The position numbers were made by a program, and so were the translations under genes. The notes beneath the pieces are model-generated. The model searched no databases, was not told where the DNA came from, and saw nothing but the letters and a program-made list of their open reading frames with translations. This document shows positions 57,843-64,000 of a DNA stretch of 64,000 nt, one piece after another. Every line of letters starts with the position of its first letter. The first letter of the stretch is position 1. Source of the stretch: Wansuia hejianensis (GTDB taxonomy: Bacteria > Bacillota > Clostridia > Lachnospirales > Lachnospiraceae); contig NZ_CP060635.1 in assembly GCF_014337215.1 (NCBI RefSeq), positions 1 through 64,000 on the forward strand, written 5' to 3'.

Positions 57843-59105
57843 ATGTTAGAAACGGTTATTTGTGGTGGAAATGAAATTATCAAAAAAAATATACCTTTTG
57901 GCTCGCCAGATATTTCTGATTTGGAAATAAATGAGGTTGTAGAAGTTTTGAAATCCGGATGGATTACTACAGGATCTCGAACAAAAGAATTGGAGAGAAG
58001 ACTAGCAAAATTTTGTAATACATCTAAGGTTGTTTGCTTAAATTCAGCTACAGCTGCGGAAGAACTGAACTTTAGAATATGCGGAATTGGCCCGGATGAC
58101 GAAATCGTGGTGCCCGCATATACGTACACGGCTACTGCATCAGCTGCAATTCATTGTGGTGCTAAGGTTGTTTTTGTTGATAGTCAGAAAGATAATTGTG
58201 AAATGGACTATGACAAATTGGCTGAAGCTATTACAGAAAAGACGAAAGCTGTTGTTGCGGTAGATATTGGTGGTATCGTTGCGGACTATGATCGGATTTT
58301 TGAAATCGTTGTAAGTAAGAAGCAGCTATTCAGAGCAAAAGAAGGGAATGATCTTGGAGCAAGAATCCAGCAAGCGATAGGACGCGTTTTAGTATTTGCA
58401 GATGGTGCCCACAGTTTGGGAGCTAGCAGAAATGGAAAGATGGTCGGGGAAATTGCCGACTTTACAGATTTTTCGTTTCATGCAGTAAAGAATTTTACAA
58501 CTGCCGAAGGCGGTGCTTCAACTTGGAGAGATATAACTGGAATTGATAATGAAGAGATGTATAAGCAGTATCAGCTTTATAGTCTTCATGGTCAGTCTAA
58601 AGATGCCCTTGCAAAAACACAGATAGGTGTATGGGAATATGATATTGTAGGTCCTTGGTATAAGTGTAATATGACGGATATTATGGCAGCGATAGGACTT
58701 CGTCAGCTCGACCGTTATCCAGGAATTTTAGAGAGAAGAAAAGAAATAATATCCAAGTATGATAAGGTTTGTGACGAATTGGGTGTGAGTCATTTGATTC
58801 ATTTTTCTGGAGAGTCTATTTCATCCGGTCATTTATATCTCACACGAATTCCTGGTGTGACAGATGAAACTAGAAGGGAAATAATTATCAAGCTCGCAGA
58901 GCGTGGCGTGTCGACAAATGTTCACTACAAACCATTGCCAATGATGACTGCATACAAAGAAATGGGTTGGCGTATTGATGAATTTCCAAATGCATATGCA
59001 TATTACGAAAACCTTATTACCTTGCCTTTACACACAAAATTAAGTGATGAAGATATTCAATATATTGTCGAGAATTTTAGGGATATAGTGAAGGCATATC
59101 TGTAA
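57843..59105 (+). CDS. DegT/DnrJ/EryC1-family aminotransferase
   Basis: 420 residues of the PLP-dependent sugar aminotransferase family. FGSPDISDLEINEVVEVLKSGWITTGSRTKELE is the family start (here PFGSPDISD..GWITTGSRT), SATAAEEL binds PLP phosphate, and the lysine is in SFHAVKNFTTAEGG. It transaminates the 4-keto sugar made by the preceding dehydratase, giving an amino-deoxy sugar such as bacillosamine-type residues (inference). The frame opens at 57792, but GGAGAAAAGGC sets the ATG at 57843. First of a set of AT-rich overlapping genes. Confidence 0.92.
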   Translation: MLETVICGGNEIIKKNIPFGSPDISDLEINEVVEVLKSGWITTGSRTKELERRLAKFCNTSKVVCLNSATAAEELNFRICGIGPDDEIVVPAYTYTATASAAIHCGAKVVFVDSQKDNCEMDYDKLAEAITEKTKAVVAVDIGGIVADYDRIFEIVVSKKQLFRAKEGNDLGARIQQAIGRVLVFADGAHSLGASRNGKMVGEIADFTDFSFHAVKNFTTAEGGASTWRDITGIDNEEMYKQYQLYSLHGQSKDALAKTQIGVWEYDIVGPWYKCNMTDIMAAIGLRQLDRYPGILERRKEIISKYDKVCDELGVSHLIHFSGESISSGHLYLTRIPGVTDETRREIIIKLAERGVSTNVHYKPLPMMTAYKEMGWRIDEFPNAYAYYENLITLPLHTKLSDEDIQYIVENFRDIVKAYL

Positions 59106-59119
59106 TAGAGGGGGTATTT

Positions 59120-59815
59120 ATGCTTAGAAAATGGGAACAGTTACCTGAGTTTATGAAATGTGAGGAAGTAAAAAATTATTATATAATCCTTGATCATAGA
59201 AAACGGAGCTTGCTGTTAAAAAGAGCCTTTGATATTATGGCTGCCATAATTCTCGTAATTCTTTTAGGCATCCCCATGTTGCTTATTGCGGTGTTGATTA
59301 AGATAGATTCAAAAGGTCCGGTTTTCTTTCGACAGGAAAGAGTTACCTCATATGGTAAGACATTTAGAATTCATAAATTTCGTACAATGGTTAATAATGC
59401 AGATCAAATGGGTTTGACAGTTACAGTTGACGGAGACTTTCGAATTACCAAAGTTGGCGAAAAATTGAGAGGATATCGATTAGATGAACTTCCTCAGTTG
59501 TTTGATGTATTAAGTGGAGATATGAGTTTTGTGGGAACTAGACCAGAAACCACTAAATATGTTGAGAAATATACAAAAGAGATGTATGCAACTTTATTAT
59601 TACCTGCAGGAATTACGAGTGAAGCAAGTATCCGTTATAAAAATGAAGCGAAACTTTTGAGTGCAGTTGAGAATGTAGATATGGTTTATATGACTGAAGT
59701 AATGCCAAATAAAATGAAGTATAACCTAATGAGCATACAAAGATTTAGCCTTATTAGCGATATGGCAACCATGATGAGAACAATATTTGCAGTATTAGGA
59801 AAAGAATATGAGTAA
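59120..59815 (+). CDS. Priming sugar-phosphate transferase (bacterial sugar transferase)
   Basis: 231 residues. One N-terminal helix (about 36-58, LKRAFDIMAAIILVILLGIP) and the catalytic domain with KGPVFFRQERVTSYGKTFRIHKFRTM (seen as PVFFRQERV and HKFRTM), RLDELPQLFDVLSGDMSFVGTRPE. PglC/WbaP type: transfers the first sugar-1-phosphate to undecaprenyl phosphate. TAGAGGGGGT precedes the ATG. Ends overlapping the next gene by 8 nt. Confidence 0.93.
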   Translation: MLRKWEQLPEFMKCEEVKNYYIILDHRKRSLLLKRAFDIMAAIILVILLGIPMLLIAVLIKIDSKGPVFFRQERVTSYGKTFRIHKFRTMVNNADQMGLTVTVDGDFRITKVGEKLRGYRLDELPQLFDVLSGDMSFVGTRPETTKYVEKYTKEMYATLLLPAGITSEASIRYKNEAKLLSAVENVDMVYMTEVMPNKMKYNLMSIQRFSLISDMATMMRTIFAVLGKEYE

Positions 59816-60650
59816 GAATAATAATATCATAGAGTATCCTAAATTTTCGGTTCTTATGTCATTATATATAAAAGAAAGAACTGAATATTTTGTAGAGTGT
59901 ATGGAGAGTATATTATCTCAGACTATACCACCGAGTGAAATAGTTATTGTATTTGATGGTCCATTGTCAGATGAGTTATATGCTACGGTTAAAAAATACG
60001 AGCGCTTAAATCCTGGTTTAATAAAGATTGTAAATAACAAATATAATAAGGGACTGGGATTGGCTCTTACAGATGGAGTTTTAGCTTGTTCCTATGATTT
60101 TATTGCTCGAATGGATACAGATGATATTGCACGGGAAGATCGTTTTGAAATTCAATTAAAAATGTTTATTAATGATCCGTCTTTAGATATTTGTGGAAGT
60201 CACATTATTGAATTTGATGGAAATGTAAATAATGTGTTGGCTCGGCGAGTTGTTCCGCTGACACATGAGGAGATAGCAAAGTATCAAAAGCAAAGAAGCG
60301 CATTTAATCACATGACCGTTATGTATAAGAAAAATGCCGTATTAAAGGCTGGAAACTATGAACATTGTCCGTTAATGGAAGACGATTTGATGTGGATTAG
60401 AATGCTATTATCCGGTGCTAAGTGTGCAAACTATGATGGTGATTTGGTGTTTGCTAGAACCGGAAGTGCGATGATTGAGAGAAGAGGCGGATGGAGCTAC
60501 TTTAAAAAATATAGAAGTGGCAGAAAAATAATTTTGGATACTGGATATATAAGTAAATGGGACTATTTAAAAACAATTTATATTCAATTTGTTGTTGCTT
60601 TAGTTCCGAAAAAAATTCGGTTACTTATTTTTACAAAACTTTTGAGATGA
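59808..60650 (+). CDS. Glycosyltransferase family 2
   Basis: 280 residues, GT-A fold: PKFSVLMSLYIKERTEYFVECMESILSQT..PSEIVIVFDGPL (in part), DxD at ARMDTDDIA (about 100-106), and a late MEDDLMWIRMLLSGAKC acceptor-site motif. Adds a second or later sugar to the lipid-linked repeat unit; donor unknown. Translationally coupled to the priming transferase. Confidence 0.9.
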   Translation: MSKNNNIIEYPKFSVLMSLYIKERTEYFVECMESILSQTIPPSEIVIVFDGPLSDELYATVKKYERLNPGLIKIVNNKYNKGLGLALTDGVLACSYDFIARMDTDDIAREDRFEIQLKMFINDPSLDICGSHIIEFDGNVNNVLARRVVPLTHEEIAKYQKQRSAFNHMTVMYKKNAVLKAGNYEHCPLMEDDLMWIRMLLSGAKCANYDGDLVFARTGSAMIERRGGWSYFKKYRSGRKIILDTGYISKWDYLKTIYIQFVVALVPKKIRLLIFTKLLR

Positions 60651-60660
60651 GGGAGATCTT

Positions 60661-61560
60661 ATGACATATGAAAAAGGATTGGTTAGTGTAATAATTCCGA
60701 CATATAAGAGAACGGATAAGTTGCTGCGGGCCGTTAAAAGTGTTTGCGAACAATCTTATAAATATTTAGAAGTTTTGGTTGTTAATGATAATGAGAATGA
60801 TGACAGATACACAAAGGCATTGATATCCCTAATGGAAACAGTCACTGATTCGAGAGTTCAATTGATTTTTCAGGAGAAACATATCAATGGTGCTGCTGCA
60901 AGAAATGCTGGCATAAAGAAGGCCCGTGGTGAATATATAGCTTTTTTAGATGATGATGATTATTGGCACATAGAAAAGATCAGAAAACAAATAGAAGCAT
61001 TTAAAACATTGGATGAGTCATATGGGGCGGTTAGCACGATGTTTAAATCTTTTTTGGGTGATAAAATAATATCCAAAAGCTTGCCCTATAAAGACGGATA
61101 TATATGGGAAAGCATTTTGTTACGCAGGTGTGATGTGACGACTTGTTCAATTATGATTAAGCATGAGGCGCTGGATAAGTCAGGATATTTTGATGAAAGC
61201 CTTGCAAGACATCAGGAAATACAATTGTTAGCGTATTTAAGTCATGAATATAAGATTTATTTACTGAAGGAATATTTAGTGTATGTTGATGCGTGGGGTG
61301 AAAACAACCCGTCTCCTGAAAGATTGATTAAGGCAAAGAAAGACTTTTATAAATCAGTAGAACCGTTAATGAATCAATTGTCAGATCGCCGCAAAATACG
61401 AATTATTATCATGCATAATTTTGAGGTTGCATTTGCTTTTTATAAGCAGAAAGATATGAAACAATGCGTGAAGTATTTTCTGCCAATTTTATCCAGTCCA
61501 GTAACAGTATACTATGCTGTGGAAAGAGTATTATTGCGTTTGAAATCCAAAAGGATATAA
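60661..61560 (+). CDS. Glycosyltransferase family 2
   Basis: 299 residues: VSVIIPTYKRTDKLLRAVKSV, EVLVVNDNENDD, AARNAGIKKARGEYIAFLDDDDYWH (DDDD metal site at about 97-100). GT-A enzyme forming a further linkage of the repeat. GAGGGAGATC precedes the ATG, 10 nt after the previous gene. Donor and acceptor cannot be told. Confidence 0.9.
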   Translation: MTYEKGLVSVIIPTYKRTDKLLRAVKSVCEQSYKYLEVLVVNDNENDDRYTKALISLMETVTDSRVQLIFQEKHINGAAARNAGIKKARGEYIAFLDDDDYWHIEKIRKQIEAFKTLDESYGAVSTMFKSFLGDKIISKSLPYKDGYIWESILLRRCDVTTCSIMIKHEALDKSGYFDESLARHQEIQLLAYLSHEYKIYLLKEYLVYVDAWGENNPSPERLIKAKKDFYKSVEPLMNQLSDRRKIRIIIMHNFEVAFAFYKQKDMKQCVKYFLPILSSPVTVYYAVERVLLRLKSKRI

Positions 61561-61563
61561 CTG

Positions 61564-62088
61564 ATGAGTAAACTAAAATATATGATTGCAAAACTAAAAT
61601 ATTTATTACAGGGAAGGAATAACGAAGCTATAAATGCCTATTTTAGAAAATGCGGCATTACTATAGGTAATAATACGCATATTTTTTCTGATATATCTGG
61701 TGGAGAAGGGTTTCTTATTTCGATTGGTGATGATGTAACGATTTCAAATAATGTATCCTTAATTACACATGATGCAAGCGTCTCACACTATATTGACAAT
61801 GTGACGGACATATTTGGTGAAATAAAAATAGGGAATAATTGCTTTATTGGAATGAATACTACGATTTTGCCTGGAGTTTCAATAGCAAAGAATTGCGTTA
61901 TTGGCGCGGGTAGTGTTTTAGCTAAGTCTATACAGGAAGAAGGAACAGTCTGGGCAGGAAATCCAGCGAAAAAAATATGTTTGGTTAGTAATTTGCAAAA
62001 AAAATATGAAGATTATGCCGTAAACCTTTCTAATAATTGTACGGATAAAGAAGATACAATACAGAAAGCAAATATGATAAAAAGATAG
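61564..62088 (+). CDS. Hexapeptide-repeat acyltransferase (LbetaH)
   Basis: 174 residues with the left-handed beta-helix hexapeptide pattern: IGNNTHIFSDISGGEG, IGDDVTISNNVSLITHDAS, IGNNCFIGMNTTILPGVSIAKNCVIGAGSVLAKSI (shown as IGNNCFIGMNTTI, CVIGAGSVL) and the closing AGNPAKKIC. Acetylates or otherwise acylates a sugar of the repeat unit. Begins 3 nt after the preceding gene with AAAGGAT upstream. Confidence 0.92.
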   Translation: MSKLKYMIAKLKYLLQGRNNEAINAYFRKCGITIGNNTHIFSDISGGEGFLISIGDDVTISNNVSLITHDASVSHYIDNVTDIFGEIKIGNNCFIGMNTTILPGVSIAKNCVIGAGSVLAKSIQEEGTVWAGNPAKKICLVSNLQKKYEDYAVNLSNNCTDKEDTIQKANMIKR

Positions 62089-62105
62089 AAGAAAGAGAGT
62101 CTTAA

Positions 62106-63212
62106 ATGGAAGTACGATTCAGAAATATATACATTGTTTTAATATCAGCAGTACTGGCAGTATTGGGTACACTCGCTGCAAGAGGTAGTGTCTCTATTTC
62201 TGTGATTCCAGTTCCATATATGTACGCAGTTATTATGATTATTTTTGTAATTGGTTTTTACAAAAATCCATTTATAATACCTGTGAATAAAAAATTTTTA
62301 TTACTAATCGGAATATGCGCTCTTTCTGCGGCTTTTAATTCGGATACAAAAATGATTGTTTCATGTTTTTGTATGTTAGTGATTTTCTCGTATTTATTGA
62401 AGGCTTCAGAAGAATTGAGAATATATTTACTACTAGGTACTGCGTTAGGACAATTTGTGTTTTTGTTTAGATATGGATTAATTGATTCGTGGAATGGTAA
62501 TAGTGTGTGCACTGCGCTTGCTTTTGTAACTATGATTGCCTTACTCTCGTATCTAACTAATATTTCTGATTTGGCAATACTACTAATTACATTCGTTGCT
62601 GGTGTAATTGTTATTATTATGTCTTCTAGAACATCAATTATTGCTTTTTTTGTTTCAATGCTTTGCTTGTTTATTATTCGTTACCGAAAAAAATCGTCTT
62701 GGCCTGTCAAACTAACTGTTTTGATTGCCTTGCTGTTAATATTTATTGTTAGATTCCGTGATAAATTATCGTTAGTTTTATTTAATAAATGGTCAAGTAG
62801 AGGTTATGAAGGGGTAAGTATCTTAACCGGAAGAGGCTATATATGGGTTAATGAGTTAAAAAACGATTGGACATGGTTGGGTAATGGTGAATCTTACTTT
62901 GACAGTATATACCATCACAACGATGCACATAATATATTTATTCAGGTATTAGGAAGATATGGGACTATTGTTTTAATATTATTCATAGTATTTGCTGCCA
63001 GCCTTATCATATGGTCGTTTAAGATGAAAAATGATTCTAAAATGTATATTTTGCCAATAGTAGTAGCATATTTTATTACAGGATTATTTGAAAATGTGCT
63101 CTTTATTGATTGTAAAATGTATATCCCATCAATTTTGATTCTGATAATTGCGGCAACACTCATAAATGATAAGAATTCGGCTGTGGAGGAAGTTAATGCA
63201 AGCGATTTATAA
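62106..63212 (+). CDS. O-antigen/EPS polymerase-like membrane protein (Wzy type)
   Basis: 368 residues with ten to twelve hydrophobic segments and one larger loop (about 225-275, SRGYEGVSILTGRGYIW..WLGNGESYFDSIYHHNDAHN). The loop with its HNDAHN resembles the catalytic periplasmic loop of O-antigen ligase/polymerase (PF04932). It would polymerise repeat units outside the membrane. Very low GC. The following gene starts 17 nt before its stop. Confidence 0.82.
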   Translation: MEVRFRNIYIVLISAVLAVLGTLAARGSVSISVIPVPYMYAVIMIIFVIGFYKNPFIIPVNKKFLLLIGICALSAAFNSDTKMIVSCFCMLVIFSYLLKASEELRIYLLLGTALGQFVFLFRYGLIDSWNGNSVCTALAFVTMIALLSYLTNISDLAILLITFVAGVIVIIMSSRTSIIAFFVSMLCLFIIRYRKKSSWPVKLTVLIALLLIFIVRFRDKLSLVLFNKWSSRGYEGVSILTGRGYIWVNELKNDWTWLGNGESYFDSIYHHNDAHNIFIQVLGRYGTIVLILFIVFAASLIIWSFKMKNDSKMYILPIVVAYFITGLFENVLFIDCKMYIPSILILIIAATLINDKNSAVEEVNASDL

Positions 63213-64000
63213 ACTTAGATCAGTAATAGAACTCTCAAGAAACAAAATAGATACGATTTTATTATCTAAAACAAAAGTCCAGACATTGGGAATTAATCCC
63301 AATGTAGTTAATGTACCTGTTATTGTATCTCTGACATCTTATCCAGGAAGGATAGATATAGTACATAAAACAATAAAAACACTTTTAAATCAGTCATTTA
63401 AGCCAAATAAAATAATACTCTGGTTGGCTGATGAACAATTTCCTAATCATGTAATTCCAAATACACTAAATGAACTTTTACAGTACGGATTAGATATTAT
63501 GTGGTGTGATAATATTAGGTCATATAAGAAACTAATTCCAGCACTGGAGTTATATCCTGACGCCATTATTGTTACGGCAGATGATGATAATTATTATAGT
63601 AAAAATTGGCTGGAAAAGTTGATAGACTCGTATAAAATGTATCCAACAGCAATATCAGCACATAAAGTAACTAAATTCTATATGGATAATGATGAATGGA
63701 CCTGGAATGCTGGTGGGAGAGATTATTATAACACACCATCATTCTTAAATAAGTTGGTAGGTGTTGGCGGTGTATTGTATCCACCGAAGTGTTTATATAA
63801 AGATATTGACAATAGAGATTTGTTTATGAAATTGGCATCTACTAATGACGATCAATGGTTTTGGTTTATGGCTATATTAAAAGGAACACCTATAGTTGTT
63901 GTAACTGATCCGATAATTCATGCGAAGCCTGTTGAGGGAACTTTATCAAGTGGACTCTGGACCGTAAATGATTCTGAAGAAGGGAACTTTGCCAAGCAGT
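63196..64000 (+). CDS. Glycosyltransferase-like protein (partial, runs off the window)
   Basis: 268 residues are visible. VPVIVSLTSYPGRIDIVHKT at about 41-60 is typical of a GT2-like family that starts with LTSYPxR; IIVTADDDNYYS contains the DDD metal site (about 130-132); DDQWFWFMAILKGTP resembles an acceptor/base region. Start ATG (63196) overlaps the polymerase gene by 17 nt; GGAGGAAG precedes it. The C-terminus is missing because the window ends. Confidence 0.8.
   Translation, partial: MQAIYKLRSVIELSRNKIDTILLSKTKVQTLGINPNVVNVPVIVSLTSYPGRIDIVHKTIKTLLNQSFKPNKIILWLADEQFPNHVIPNTLNELLQYGLDIMWCDNIRSYKKLIPALELYPDAIIVTADDDNYYSKNWLEKLIDSYKMYPTAISAHKVTKFYMDNDEWTWNAGGRDYYNTPSFLNKLVGVGGVLYPPKCLYKDIDNRDLFMKLASTNDDQWFWFMAILKGTPIVVVTDPIIHAKPVEGTLSSGLWTVNDSEEGNFAKQ

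Noticed and set aside
1..64000. CRISPR array
   Set aside because: No regularly spaced direct repeats and no cas gene were seen.

Overview
The window looks like a chromosomal segment of a spore-forming Lachnospiraceae-type Clostridia (Bacillota). The evidence is the comM-dprA-topA-codY gene order, spo0A, a CIRCE-controlled groESL, a CGAAC-N3-GTTC LexA box in front of recA, Gram-positive type ribosome binding sites and TTGACA/TATAAT promoters, and a tRNA without an encoded CCA. Family level is as far as the sequence supports; the genus is inference.

Left part (1-7.6 kb): a purine uptake and salvage locus. A lipoprotein/ATPase/two-permease nucleoside ABC importer runs leftwards and diverges from adenine deaminase plus a TRZ/ATZ-type amidohydrolase running rightwards. 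Two well-formed sigma-A promoters lie back to back between them.

Core housekeeping (7.8-44.9 kb): comM-dprA-topA-codY (competence-type proteins, topoisomerase, global nutrient regulator with its own CodY boxes), groESL, guaB with a structured leader, an amidase, a serine hydrolase, an HD protein and a nitrilase. A divergent phosphoribosyltransferase-like gene and an alcohol dehydrogenase follow, then a LysR gene with a split chromate transporter and an XRE-PLDc_N-ABC exporter operon. Next come thioredoxin and a Crp/Fnr regulator facing a two-gene microcompartment-shell operon, a VWA/MoxR pair, spo0A, glgA, recA-recX, rny, an XRE gene next to a sigma-region-2-like fragment, pepF and a nitroreductase.

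Variable island (45.0-53.2 kb): downstream of a tRNA-Gly(GCC) lie a small acidic gene, an IS91-type transposase, an IS3-type transposase in one frame, a frameshifted fragment of an ICE/plasmid replication initiator, and an AT-rich two-gene operon. That operon encodes an OLD-family ATPase/TOPRIM nuclease and a UvrD-like helicase, i.e. a Gabija-like antiphage system with both proteins longer than the prototype. It is the strongest candidate for an interesting system here.

Right end (53.2-64 kb): an exopolysaccharide/capsule locus with a long structured leader, a CpsB-type phosphatase, an EpsC/CapD-type dehydratase, a degenerate 0.8 kb gap, and then an AT-rich, tightly overlapping set: DegT aminotransferase, priming sugar transferase, two GT2 enzymes, an acyltransferase, a Wzy-like polymerase and a truncated glycosyltransferase-like gene. 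The change in base composition at about 57 kb suggests that the serotype-specific part was exchanged separately from the conserved head of the locus.
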